Origin: a virus
Length of the DNA: 61,644 nucleotides
Direction: 5' to 3' (one strand)
Virus record (IMG/VR): IMGVR_UViG_3300037584_003288
Coordinates: 1-61,644 of that record
Shown in pieces: positions 50,417 to 57,936 of this stretch. The stretch's first letter is position 1, and every line of letters starts with the position of its first letter. The position numbers and the translations under genes were made by a program. Below the pieces are notes generated by a model. The model did not search any database. It saw only the letters and a program-made list of their open reading frames with translations, and had not been told where the DNA came from.

Positions 50417-52563
50417 ATTACCGTTACATAAAAAACCTAAGAGACACGAAATGCTATAAAACATCGGACATATCCGCGTTAAATAAATCAAAACCTAAGT
50501 TCCCCAGTAAAGCTGACTTTAGGTCATGGTGCGCTGACGCCAAAACCGACCATGTTTTTTACAGCCTAATCGAAGGGAGCGCTCCATCTAAGCGCATATC
50601 CACAGACAACCCACCAAATGTAATACACGGAATTGTCGCCGACTACGACGCGCCCGTAAACTGGACTGAGGTAGACGCTATAATCTCTGCCAAGTGTTCC
50701 AGCCACCCTCCCACATGGAGATCTAAAACACAGTCTGGTTACATACGGCTTGTGTGGGAGTTTGAGAAGAGCCTACCAATCGCTCCTGAAATGTTTGATA
50801 CCTTCATCAAATGTCTCAAGAACATAGTAAAGGTAGACCGAGTGTTCGCGGGTTTTGATTCGTCCTCTCTGAGAGCCTCTCAATATTTCGAGTTGGGTGA
50901 AGACTGGGTAAACATGGGTGGGGTTGTGTCTAGCGCAACCATTCAAACAGCTCTTACTAAGGCAGCGAGTATGAAGCCGCCTACAACAAACGACACTGCG
51001 ATCCCAATCGAAGTAGTTGCTGAGGAGATTGATAAACAGTTTCCCAATAGATGGATAGGAGATGTAGAGATCGGTGCCCGAGGTCCGTTGTTTTGGATAG
51101 ACGATGGCATTCACCGAGAGGGTTGTCAGGTAGCTGAGGACGGGATGATCTGTTACTCGGACAGAGCTGGGAAGGGCTTCATGAGTTGGCGTGAAATATT
51201 TGGCGCTAAGTTTGTAGCGGATTATGAAGAGACCAAGATGGGTAATCTTCTGGATGAGTACTGGTTCAACGGTAGAAATTTCTTCAAGTTGCTATACAGC
51301 TCTGCGGTAACAATCCCGAAAGAGCAGCTTATCCTAGAGCTGAGGCAGACGGGGTTCTCTATGAAACCCAAGAAAGGTCAGGCACTAACTGAAGTTGAGG
51401 CGGCTCTCCTGACAATAAGTAACCACAACCGCATAGACGAGATCGCTCCGGTCATATTCTCTAAGGACCGTGTGGTGTCCTACAATAGCCAACGGATACT
51501 TAACAACGCTAACATAGCTCCTGTAGAACCCGAAACAGATGGGGATCCTACCCACTGGCCGTTTATCCATGACTGGCTGGGTCAGCTCTTCAAGAACTCC
51601 ACCCCCGTGGTCACGGTAAACTACTTCTACGCGTGGCTCAAAAGATTTTATGAGGCTGTCATTGAGCGTAAGATGTCACAGGGGCAGGCGCTCATATTGG
51701 TGGGGGCCACCAGCAAGGGTAAAAGCCTCCTATCCAACAGAGTCATTTCAGGATTAGTAGGTGGTTATGCTGACGCTAGTGACTACTTATCGGGGCAAAC
51801 TAAATTCAACAAAGACTTGGGTCGGGTTGCTGCATGGGTAATCGACGACACCACATCAGCCGCCAGCTTCCAAGACCAACGGAAGGCTACGGAGCTAATC
51901 AAAAGATCAGTAGCCAATCCGCGTGTTGAGTATCAAGCCAAGTATGCGGACGCGCTATCAGTCCCATGGGCTGGTCGTGTAATCCTATCATTAAACATGG
52001 ACGCGAATAGCCTATCGGTTATACCGGCTCTAGACAGCAGCAACCGAGATAAGCTGATGGCCCTCCGTGTTCGGGATGATGCTAGGAGTAAGTTCCCAGC
52101 TAACAGTGTAGTAGAAGCCACCATCAAAAAAGAGCTGCCTCATTTTGGGAGATGGTTACTAGACTGGGATCCTCCTGAAGAAATTATGGTCGGAGGAAGA
52201 TTCGGGGTCGCTAGTTTCATTGACGAATCTGTGGCTTCTGCCGCTTACGACAACTCTAGCAGGTCCTCTATAGCCGAGCTGGTCGAGTTCTTCTGTAAGA
52301 GATGTCGTGAGCAGAACGACACCATCCCAGAGTGGCGGGGGACACTCACAGAGTTTCAGGTCCTTTTGCATGAGTTCAACAATGGTAGAAGTGTTGGCAT
52401 GAGTCACAACCTAGAGTTCGTCCGGCGCGGTATGGCTTCGCTAGAAGAAGCTGGAAAAAACAACACACATGTCCGACCTGTTTTCTCTAAAGGGAAGGGC
52501 GGAGGTAAGATGTGGACGATTAACCTAGCGAAAACTTTTGACATATCGGAAGCGGCGGTTTAA
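50413..52563 (+). CDS. Primase-helicase (D5/VapE-like SF3 ATPase)
   Basis: The 716-residue protein has an N-terminal primase-type region with 'VIHGIVADYDAP' and 'KTQSGYIRLVWEFEK', similar to primase-polymerase folds. The C-terminal SF3-type ATPase has Walker A GATSKGKS (residues 431-438), 'AAWVIDDTTSAASFQDQ' as the Walker B and sensor region, and 'GRVILSLNMD' with 'LDSSNRDKLMALRV'. It should unwind the template and lay primers for the polymerase encoded just upstream. Fusions of primase and D5/VapE helicase are common in phages. Confidence 0.75.
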   Translation: MNYRYIKNLRDTKCYKTSDISALNKSKPKFPSKADFRSWCADAKTDHVFYSLIEGSAPSKRISTDNPPNVIHGIVADYDAPVNWTEVDAIISAKCSSHPPTWRSKTQSGYIRLVWEFEKSLPIAPEMFDTFIKCLKNIVKVDRVFAGFDSSSLRASQYFELGEDWVNMGGVVSSATIQTALTKAASMKPPTTNDTAIPIEVVAEEIDKQFPNRWIGDVEIGARGPLFWIDDGIHREGCQVAEDGMICYSDRAGKGFMSWREIFGAKFVADYEETKMGNLLDEYWFNGRNFFKLLYSSAVTIPKEQLILELRQTGFSMKPKKGQALTEVEAALLTISNHNRIDEIAPVIFSKDRVVSYNSQRILNNANIAPVEPETDGDPTHWPFIHDWLGQLFKNSTPVVTVNYFYAWLKRFYEAVIERKMSQGQALILVGATSKGKSLLSNRVISGLVGGYADASDYLSGQTKFNKDLGRVAAWVIDDTTSAASFQDQRKATELIKRSVANPRVEYQAKYADALSVPWAGRVILSLNMDANSLSVIPALDSSNRDKLMALRVRDDARSKFPANSVVEATIKKELPHFGRWLLDWDPPEEIMVGGRFGVASFIDESVASAAYDNSSRSSIAELVEFFCKRCREQNDTIPEWRGTLTEFQVLLHEFNNGRSVGMSHNLEFVRRGMASLEEAGKNNTHVRPVFSKGKGGGKMWTINLAKTFDISEAAV

Positions 52564-52566
52564 CGA
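52538..52566 (+). promoter_or_regulatory. Predicted leaderless promoter of the 70-aa coiled-coil gene
   Basis: Consensus TTGACA (52538-52543), a 17-nt spacer and TAACGA (52561-52566) are followed after 5 nt by the ATG at 52572. It is the only plus-strand example; the site overlaps the end of the primase-helicase gene. Confidence 0.5.
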
Positions 52567-52571
52567 AGAGT

Positions 52572-52784
52572 ATGTCGAATACGGAGACATACGAATACCT
52601 TGATGAGTACGCCGACCTCGAACGAGTGGAGACTCGAATTCAATTAATCAGAGAAGACTATCGGTCTCTCACTAATCGAATCGAACACTACGCGACAACC
52701 AGAAGCAGACTGGAAGACGATATAAGAAAACTCAAAGGAGTTGCGGCCATCATCAAAGCGAGGAGGGAGAGCGAAGACATTTGA
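52572..52784 (+). CDS. Small coiled-coil protein (70 aa)
   Basis: The protein (MSNTETYEYLDEYADLERVE) is a charged coiled coil ('TRIQLIREDYRSLTNRIEHYATTRSRLEDDIRKLK') with a short hydrophobic middle. No family was recognised. It has its own promoter within the end of the primase gene and ends overlapping the convergent nuclease gene by 32 nt. It could therefore be expressed later than the replication operon. Confidence 0.55.
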   Translation: MSNTETYEYLDEYADLERVETRIQLIREDYRSLTNRIEHYATTRSRLEDDIRKLKGVAAIIKARRESEDI

Positions 52785-53289
52785 TAGGTACGTGGTAACC
52801 ACTTACTTTGTAGCTAAAACCATCTTCGTCTTTCTCCCCCCGTTTCTTGTAGCACCCCCTGCTTAGCAACTGGTTAGTCGGTAACCAACCGAGGAGCCAT
52901 ACCTTGCTAAGATCTTTACGCACTCGAACAAAGTAATAAAACTCCGCAGCGGGCTCTTTGCTGGCGGGGCAGTTTACAGAAGCCGTAAAATGAGGTTGGG
53001 GTCGGCTGCTACAGGTTTTAGACTTTATATCTATTTTCTTTTCGCCGAGACAATAGTCGTGCGTAAAGCTACGCCCACCTACGTAACGGGCTTCAGGGTA
53101 AAGAAGACCGAAGGCTACTTCACCTAGAAATCCAGTCATCCGACCAAGCCCCCGAGTAAATGAGCTAGGCGTAATACCTAGCTTTTGACTGCGCTCAAAG
53201 GCTTGTTTTACATTCTCTGAAGATGGGGTGAACACTATGTGCCGACATCCCCGCTTCTTAGAGAACTGACGGGGGAGTTTTCGGCTCAT
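52753..53289 (-). CDS. PD-(D/E)XK family nuclease
   Basis: The 178-residue protein shows the restriction-like nuclease core: E57 in 'GFLGEVAF', D78 in 'FTHDYCLG', D87-I-K89 in 'KKIDIKSKT', then 'FYYFVRVRKDLSKVWLLGWLP'. That combination of E, D, DxK and a final Y/W-rich strand is typical of small phage PD-(D/E)XK endonucleases. It may process DNA during packaging or recombination, or degrade host DNA. It is the last gene of the minus-strand late block and overlaps the previous stop as TAATG. Confidence 0.7.
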   Translation of the reverse strand: MSRKLPRQFSKKRGCRHIVFTPSSENVKQAFERSQKLGITPSSFTRGLGRMTGFLGEVAFGLLYPEARYVGGRSFTHDYCLGEKKIDIKSKTCSSRPQPHFTASVNCPASKEPAAEFYYFVRVRKDLSKVWLLGWLPTNQLLSRGCYKKRGEKDEDGFSYKVSGYHVPIKCLRSPSSL

Positions 53290-53582
53290 TACCAGAGACG
53301 GCTACATGCCCAATATCTAGCCGTGGTTTTGTCTTTAGCAGAGGCGCAGTTGTGGCGAGCGCGAAAGTTGGCTCTTCTTTTGGGATCTTTGTGTTTAGTG
53401 AAATCGCTATAGTCCCTATGGCCGTAAGATACTTTCTTCACTTTGTTCCCTTGTTTGGCTAAGACTACGAACTTCTTCTTAGATCCTTTGGGTGCTCTCT
53501 TAGGCTTGTTGAAGCCCGGATAAGTCTCACCCATGTAAGATATCCTACCAGACGGTAATCGTTTAAATCGTTTCTGTGTCAT
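53289..53582 (-). CDS. Basic protein of the ARHNC/ARYWAC family
   Basis: The 97-residue protein is Lys/Arg-rich and ends 'KHKDPKRRANFRARHNCASAKDKTTARYWACSRLW'. I know this ending (RRxxFRARHNC...KxxARYWxC..W) from many marine phages and large algal viruses; the function is unknown. The Cys/His/Trp cluster suggests a small metal-binding or structural nucleoprotein. It overlaps its neighbours by 1-4 nt. Confidence 0.7.
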   Translation of the reverse strand: MTQKRFKRLPSGRISYMGETYPGFNKPKRAPKGSKKKFVVLAKQGNKVKKVSYGHRDYSDFTKHKDPKRRANFRARHNCASAKDKTTARYWACSRLW

Positions 53583-53857
53583 GCCATTCTTTTCTTTTGC
53601 TTGTTCTTTCTTTTCTTCTCTACAAAACCATGAGCGCGTCTTTCAGCGTCGGTGTACTTGGCGGTTTGTTTACCCCTAGAATGAGCTTTACGTTTCCGCG
53701 CATTAGCGGCGGCTTTCTCTGAAGAGGATAGGCTATCTCTTACGCGCTTCGGACCATACCGACCCCTCTTGCTACGGGGTTTCTTTTTGTCCGACACGGT
53801 GTAAAAGTCCCAGTCTTCGTCGGTCCACTTCTTAAGGGACTTCTGAGAAGCTTTCAT
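53579..53857 (-). CDS. Small basic protein (92 aa) of aquatic-virus type
   Basis: The sequence has 'SLKKWTDEDWDFYTVSDKKKPRSKRGRYGPKRVRDSLSSSEKAAANARKRKAHSRGKQ' features. These resemble small proteins of unknown function in cyanophages and related viruses (W-T-x2-W ... RYxPKxxxxxLSxxE-x2-AxNxxKRx). It is about one third Lys and Arg, which suggests nucleic-acid binding or a structural role in the virion. Confidence 0.65.
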   Translation of the reverse strand: MKASQKSLKKWTDEDWDFYTVSDKKKPRSKRGRYGPKRVRDSLSSSEKAAANARKRKAHSRGKQTAKYTDAERRAHGFVEKKRKNKQKKRMA

Positions 53858-53860
53858 AGT

Positions 53861-54043
53861 CTAAGAGGTGTAACCTCCTCCTCTTTTCTTATATTCCATA
53901 GCCAAGAACTGCGCTTTCCTCGCCGACCACTGTCCGGGTTTACCGCCTTTGGAACCCGCCATTATTCTTTTGAACAAGCGTTTTCTCATTCCCGGCTTGG
54001 TGTAGTTACCGGCCTTGTTGACTGTAGATTTTTTCTTAGCCAT
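53861..54043 (-). CDS. Small basic protein of the WSARKAQ/YKKxGGGY type
   Basis: The ATG at 54043 (MAKKKSTVNKAGNYTKPGMR) is preferred because GGAGG lies 8 nt upstream; an in-frame ATG 15 nt earlier is possible. The 60-residue protein ends 'GSKGGKPGQWSARKAQFLAMEYKKRGGGYTS'-like sequence, a pattern I associate with marine phages and algal giant viruses. Its function is unknown, but the charge and conserved Trp/Tyr/Gly residues suggest nucleic-acid contact. Confidence 0.65.
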   Translation of the reverse strand: MAKKKSTVNKAGNYTKPGMRKRLFKRIMAGSKGGKPGQWSARKAQFLAMEYKKRGGGYTS

Positions 54044-54323
54044 AGTTCTTTCCTCCATCCATTCTCTTTGCTACGGCCTGCAAGAAATCCATTTTTTTCT
54101 CCTTCTTGGTCATCTTCTTTGCGGCTTTCTTTGCGGCCTTTTTGGGAGCGGCTTTCGACCCCTTAGCTTTCTTCTTAGCTGAGTCACTCAACTCTTCAAA
54201 ATGAAAGAGCTTCTGACTTTTATCGCTATGAGTTTTACCCGTGTGGACTTCTCCATTGGGCATTTTATGTGACCCTCCTTTGTGGATGGTCCCGTCTTTT
54301 AAGTAGTGTGTTACACCTTTCAT
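54036..54323 (-). CDS. Lys-rich protein with a beta-hairpin repeat start (95 aa)
   Basis: The first half, 'THYLKDGTIHKGGSHKMPNGEVHTGKTHS', is a His/Gly-rich beta-hairpin motif found in other aquatic phage proteins. The second half is a Lys/Ala-rich tail (about residues 50-80), like histone tails. It may bind DNA or pack into the capsid. It overlaps the protease gene by 4 nt. Confidence 0.65.
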   Translation of the reverse strand: MKGVTHYLKDGTIHKGGSHKMPNGEVHTGKTHSDKSQKLFHFEELSDSAKKKAKGSKAAPKKAAKKAAKKMTKKEKKMDFLQAVAKRMDGGKNYG

Positions 54324-54619
54324 TTTTTAGTTAGTCGTTTTGAGGTTCTTTCCCAAGCTGGGAAGAAAATTTCATCCATGCATCGAACAATCGCTTCTTC
54401 TTCGTAACGCTCGCAGTAACCCAAACCAGATATGGCGAATGCTGCGTGTATCATTTCGTGCCGTAGTGTTTCGTATAGGTCTTTACCTTTGAGGGTTTTG
54501 TCTAGTGTTATTAGTTTTCTACGATGTGAGTAAAGGCCGTAACAATCGTCGTCCCCCAAATCTCTGAACTGTACCCGAACTCGGATTCCAGCCATAGTTA
54601 TGCTTTTGGGGGCAGTCAT
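54320..54619 (-). CDS. SprT-like zinc metalloprotease domain protein
   Basis: The 99-residue protein carries HEMIH at residues 54-58 (HExxH) after 'LYETLRHEM', followed by 'YCERYEEEAIVRCMDEIF', where a third zinc ligand could lie. This is the compact SprT/wss-like layout. In phages such small proteases may mature head or internal proteins, or act on host targets. It lies between basic virion-type proteins and the amidase and overlaps both by 4 nt. Confidence 0.7.
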   Translation of the reverse strand: MTAPKSITMAGIRVRVQFRDLGDDDCYGLYSHRRKLITLDKTLKGKDLYETLRHEMIHAAFAISGLGYCERYEEEAIVRCMDEIFFPAWERTSKRLTKK

Positions 54620-55173
54620 CCGTCAGCATATTTATTAATGGCTCTCGCATAAACTCCGGCGAGCTTGCCCCTATTGTTGTTAATCATCTGCCACTCTTCG
54701 CAGTTGCTGCCAAAAAAGGGTTCTCCTATAACGGCAACACACGGTGTTTTCTTTAGAAAGTAACTACCTCTCTGCCGAGAAGCTCGGGGTTTTGCGCCCC
54801 TAGACTTCATGTCGGGGTAGGTCTCCTCCATCTCTTTTTTGAGGGCGTAGGCAAGCTCACTCCCCCCTTTACTCGCGTGCCAGTAAAGCCATTCGTGGCC
54901 TGTCGCAGTGGGGGTGGCAGCGTTAAAATGAAACTCTATTACAGCATCAACCTCGTCCTCTTTAAGTTGATCTGCCAGATATTCTACGGCCCCCACATAA
55001 TCAGGTTCTTTGTAGTCATCATAGATAACATAATCTACGCGTAGCCCTTTCGCCACTCGGCGAACTAAATCAGAGTTAAACATAAACTCTGAAATAGAGT
55101 AACCGGACTCCCTTGAAGTCATAGCTCCTTCATCGCCTTGACGGGAATGCCCTACTGCCAAACCAATTTTCAT
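54616..55173 (-). CDS. N-acetylmuramoyl-L-alanine amidase (endolysin, Amidase_3 type)
   Basis: The 185-residue enzyme has the Amidase_3 zinc residues: H9 in 'AVGHSRQG', E29 in 'SISEFMFN', H82 in 'VIEFHFNAA', and E151 in 'VIGEPFF'. It cleaves the bond between N-acetylmuramic acid and L-alanine of the cell wall. No signal peptide or cell-wall-binding domain is present, so release to the wall needs the holin encoded nearby. The start overlaps the membrane protein gene as ATGA. Confidence 0.85.
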   Translation of the reverse strand: MKIGLAVGHSRQGDEGAMTSRESGYSISEFMFNSDLVRRVAKGLRVDYVIYDDYKEPDYVGAVEYLADQLKEDEVDAVIEFHFNAATPTATGHEWLYWHASKGGSELAYALKKEMEETYPDMKSRGAKPRASRQRGSYFLKKTPCVAVIGEPFFGSNCEEWQMINNNRGKLAGVYARAINKYADG

Positions 55174-55334
55174 TTATTAATGAGTCTGTAAAGAGATGCT
55201 ATTCCTACCGCTATGCCAACAACGAGAGATCCTACTCGTAACCAATACTCAAATTGTTCCTGCATGCTGGTGACCAGCCCTATGACAGGTGCGGCCATCC
55301 CTATAAGGGAATCAAATATTCGGGTGTTAATCAT
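55170..55334 (-). CDS. Small membrane protein, holin candidate (54 aa)
   Basis: The frame (MINTRIFDSLIGMAAPVIGL) overlaps both neighbours as ATGA, which supports real translation. It has a hydrophobic segment near residues 8-22 and a stronger transmembrane segment near 34-50 (VGSLVVGIAVGIASLYRL), with a basic C-terminus. Size, topology and its position directly before the amidase fit a small holin that releases the endolysin. Confidence 0.65.
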   Translation of the reverse strand: MINTRIFDSLIGMAAPVIGLVTSMQEQFEYWLRVGSLVVGIAVGIASLYRLINK

Positions 55335-55618
55335 GGTTTTTGTAAAAACCTACCATCAGTAGAAAAATATTTCCCTGACTTAGGGTCTTTGTAAATAGTG
55401 TAACCTGCATTGACTTCCCCTTCTTCTGTTTTGTGCCACGTTTTGTGTTTTCGCCCTTTTAGTAGTTGCCCTGTTTTAGGGCTTCTACTTGGCCAATGGC
55501 CGTCAGCATCCGGTTTTAGACCGTGAGCTTCTGCCGTAGCGTAATCATATCCACTTCCTTCAGGATTAAAGGGCTTAAGCTTTTTCTCTACCGCTTCTTG
55601 AAAAGAATCAGACATCAC
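55331..55618 (-). CDS. Conserved phage protein next to lysis genes (95 aa)
   Basis: The protein contains 'SGYDYATAEAHGLKPDADGHWPSRSPKTGQLLKGRKHKTWHKTEEGEVNAGYTIYKD'. I have seen this pattern (GSGYDY...GxxPDxxGHWPSRxPxTGxLLKGRKHxTxHKTxEGExxAGYxI) in many phages, often near tail or internal-protein genes. Its function is unknown. It overlaps both neighbours by 4 nt. Confidence 0.65.
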   Translation of the reverse strand: MMSDSFQEAVEKKLKPFNPEGSGYDYATAEAHGLKPDADGHWPSRSPKTGQLLKGRKHKTWHKTEEGEVNAGYTIYKDPKSGKYFSTDGRFLQKP

Positions 55619-55845
55619 TTCTCACCAATAATAATTGCTCTGCGATACGAGTAATCGCTGTGGAATCTGTGATTCGGACGACCGACTAAGCTACCCTCGC
55701 AGAAGTGGTAAAGCTCCCCTTCAATCAATGTGATGGTCGGGGGATCGAATAAGGCGCTCGCGTTCGCGCTTGATTCGTTGTGCCACCCGCTCGATCCGCA
55801 GCTTGCTAGTAGGAGAGCCATCAGCGGCCAGCCTATCAAGCTCAT
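55615..55845 (-). CDS. Lipoprotein, outer-membrane spanin candidate
   Basis: Starting at 55845 (MSLIGWPLMALLLASCGSSG), the 76-residue product has a typical lipoprotein signal with lipobox LLAS|C near residue 16. It lies mostly inside the gene at 55721-55939 in another frame, like Rz1 within Rz. It is also overlapped by the next gene as ATGA. The mature part is Ser-, Tyr- and His-rich rather than Pro-rich. Longer in-frame starts exist but would lack the N-terminal signal. Confidence 0.6.
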   Translation of the reverse strand: MSLIGWPLMALLLASCGSSGWHNESSANASALFDPPTITLIEGELYHFCEGSLVGRPNHRFHSDYSYRRAIIIGEK

Positions 55846-55939
55846 CGTAAAGATCGTCGAGGCGGGAGTCACGCTTGAGTCGGATGTTTTCAATGTAGGC
55901 ATTGAGGGCGGCAGTCAGGAGTCTGATGAATGCGCTCAC
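55721..55939 (-). CDS. Coiled-coil protein, inner-membrane spanin candidate
   Basis: The 72-residue protein starts with GTG overlapping the previous stop (GTGA). It has a short hydrophobic N-terminal segment (FIRLLTAALNAYI) and a charged coiled coil (about residues 20-70, 'RLKRDSRLDDLYDELDRLAADG'). That resembles Rz-type i-spanins, whose partner lipoprotein gene is embedded in another frame, as here. The membrane segment is shorter than usual, so the assignment is tentative. Confidence 0.5.
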   Translation of the reverse strand: MSAFIRLLTAALNAYIENIRLKRDSRLDDLYDELDRLAADGSPTSKLRIERVAQRIKRERERLIRSPDHHID

Positions 55940-56115
55940 TTACTCTTGGCCTTGCCCACATTCAGGGCGAGCCATGAAATGACTGCTGAAGCGCGGGAGA
56001 CCCACTTGTTATCACTCTCGTTTGGAGTCAATGTAGCAACAAGAGAAGCTACGGCGATTACACTAGCTGCGATTTGAAGCAGGGTGTCCACGTTTTCTGT
56101 AATATATTCGATCAT
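55936..56115 (-). CDS. Small membrane protein (59 aa), second holin or antiholin candidate
   Basis: The ATG at 56115 (MIEYITENVDTLLQIAASVI) gives a protein with one strong transmembrane segment (about residues 11-29) and a second amphipathic segment near residues 40-55. An upstream in-frame ATG overlapping the adaptor gene gives a longer, less likely form. It lies upstream of the spanin-like pair. Two small membrane proteins in one lysis block often form a holin/antiholin pair. Confidence 0.55.
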   Translation of the reverse strand: MIEYITENVDTLLQIAASVIAVASLVATLTPNESDNKWVSRASAVISWLALNVGKAKSK

Positions 56116-56125
56116 TGTTTGGGAG

Positions 56126-57184
56126 TTACATGAGATTGGGGGTGCTGCCTCGGTCGGCAGCAAAAAAGATTGATGGCTTGGCTGCGCCACGGTGGGAGTC
56201 TAGCTGTTCGTCGAGAACCTGCTGACACACGGCCCAGTGATAGTTAGCTCTTTCGAGATCGGCATTGGTTTCGGCAATAGACCCCAACAACGCGTGTTTG
56301 ATTGCGCTAAGGCTGGAAATATACACAACGTCGTTCGCCGTTAATAATGGTGTGAACTTCCTCTTAAGAAGGCATCGGATAGAAATAGTCTTCTTGTCCG
56401 CGTTGGACACCCTATACCTGCGGTAACGAGTGACTTGATTAGCCATTTGTAGGTTTGTAGCCGCTACCAAATCTCCGAAACTTTCCGAACCGTGTGTGTT
56501 AGCGTATGAATTACCGTCTGCGGCTGTTTCAAACATCACTAACTGAACTGGCTTAGATAGTTGTTCAGGCCCGACTCGTATCTCACTTATGCTCGTTATG
56601 TCTTTCGCATTAGTAGTTAAAAACTCGTCTGTAGTGTCTTCCCCGTTACAAGTAAACTTTCCCCCGTTATTGCCGCCGTCGTCTTCTTCTTTAGTAAGAT
56701 CTGAAGTATTCGTACCGTCAGAATAAGTTACAAAAACAGTCCCGCTAACAGGTAGTGTCGTGTTAGTTTCGCTAGACCTAAGACGCAATCTATAGGACTT
56801 ACCAGCGACAGGCTCTTCAACAGTAGCCGAATAGCCGTCGTCTACTATCCCGTAAATAGCTAGTGTACTGCCGTCATCGTCCCGCCCACTAAGCCTATAA
56901 TCGTGAAACTGAGCGCGAACGGGTTGGGGAGAAGAGAAATCGGTGGAAGTAGAATCGTAATCTACGATAGCGTTTATAATAGCCTCTGACTCAGGGGGTA
57001 TAGTGAAAGTATCACTAGATGTGGTTATTACTTTCTCGTAAAGCAAGTCTCGCCACATACCCATGCTGTAGAGCCGTGGCAGAGCCATGTTAAGTTCTTT
57101 TCTAAAGTCATCGGGGGTGGCGGCTGGTGATCCAGCAATGCCAATAAGCGCGTCTTGTACACCTTGAACGGTCAGTGTAGCCAT
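56126..57184 (-). CDS. Head-tail adaptor-like protein
   Basis: The 352-residue protein starts MATLTVQGVQDALIGIAGSP and continues with 'FRKELNMALPRLYSMGMWRDLLYEKVITTSSDTFTIPPESEAIIN', like the tail tubular A/adaptor proteins of podoviruses. It then has a beta-rich insert (about residues 130-230) and a helical end. Such proteins form the ring below the portal. A predicted leaderless promoter lies upstream. It heads a tail and lysis block on the minus strand. Confidence 0.55.
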   Translation of the reverse strand: MATLTVQGVQDALIGIAGSPAATPDDFRKELNMALPRLYSMGMWRDLLYEKVITTSSDTFTIPPESEAIINAIVDYDSTSTDFSSPQPVRAQFHDYRLSGRDDDGSTLAIYGIVDDGYSATVEEPVAGKSYRLRLRSSETNTTLPVSGTVFVTYSDGTNTSDLTKEEDDGGNNGGKFTCNGEDTTDEFLTTNAKDITSISEIRVGPEQLSKPVQLVMFETAADGNSYANTHGSESFGDLVAATNLQMANQVTRYRRYRVSNADKKTISIRCLLKRKFTPLLTANDVVYISSLSAIKHALLGSIAETNADLERANYHWAVCQQVLDEQLDSHRGAAKPSIFFAADRGSTPNLM

Positions 57185-57189
57185 ACATA

Positions 57190-57218
57190 AGGCTACCAGA
57201 ATAGGTCTGGACCGTCAA
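57190..57218 (-). promoter_or_regulatory. Predicted leaderless promoter of the adaptor-like gene
   Basis: On the minus strand TTGACG (57218-57213), a 17-nt spacer and TAGCCT (57195-57190) are followed after 5 nt by the ATG at 57184. Confidence 0.45.
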
Positions 57219-57245
57219 GAATAGGGGTTTGAGCCGGTGTATGTG

Positions 57246-57932
57246 TTAAAGTTCTATACGGTCTAGAACTGTGGGGGACCAGAACACATCGCTGGACACT
57301 TTCTGAGAGACTTCCGCGCTTTCATTTACGGACCCTAACTTTACGTAGTACACACCCTTGTCCGCTCCTTCAGGCTGTCCGGTGGCCTGAGTAGGGCTTC
57401 CGGCAGTTCTCCGGCCAGATGTAGAGAAATCTGAGGGGTGAGCTGCGATAACACTCCCAGCAGGCACCCCAACCTGTACCCAACACTTCTCTACCTCTAC
57501 CCCTGTTTCTTCTAGATTAACTTTCCACACCAAGTAAACGTCTCCAAAAGACCCTAAGTCATGGTACTTTGTCTCGTTTATATTAGGGTCCATCGCGGTC
57601 CCATCATGAGTAGGGAACTTAGGCACAACTTGATTTATATTCCCGATGGCTTCTTGACCTGCGGCTTGGCAACGAACGAACGATCCGGTGCTCCCCCCAG
57701 ACCCCCCAGTTACTGGAGCATCTATAAAGGTCATAGTGATGACATCTATTCGATATAACAATTCACCGTAGGCTACCTTTGCCCCTCCACTACCATGCAT
57801 CAAAGCGAACGCGTGGGGGCGGTGGAGTAACTCTTGTTTTTCGGGTGGGTTGTTTTGAGCGGATACTCTCCCATCACCGTGATTGACGTCAGGAGTGTCG
57901 ACGTCTCCTGCTCTTTCTAACTCAACAGCCAT
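57246..57932 (-). CDS. Hypothetical tail-region protein (228 aa)
   Basis: The protein (MAVELERAGDVDTPDVNHGD) is beta-rich, with 'VAYGELLYRIDVITMTFIDAP', a Gly/Ser linker (GGSGGSTG) and 'YHDLGSFGDVYLVWKVNLEETG'. No motif was recognised. It lies 4 nt downstream of the 432-aa tail protein gene and is transcribed with it. A tail or baseplate role is inferred from neighbours. Confidence 0.6.
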   Translation of the reverse strand: MAVELERAGDVDTPDVNHGDGRVSAQNNPPEKQELLHRPHAFALMHGSGGAKVAYGELLYRIDVITMTFIDAPVTGGSGGSTGSFVRCQAAGQEAIGNINQVVPKFPTHDGTAMDPNINETKYHDLGSFGDVYLVWKVNLEETGVEVEKCWVQVGVPAGSVIAAHPSDFSTSGRRTAGSPTQATGQPEGADKGVYYVKLGSVNESAEVSQKVSSDVFWSPTVLDRIEL

Positions 57933-57936
57933 ATAA

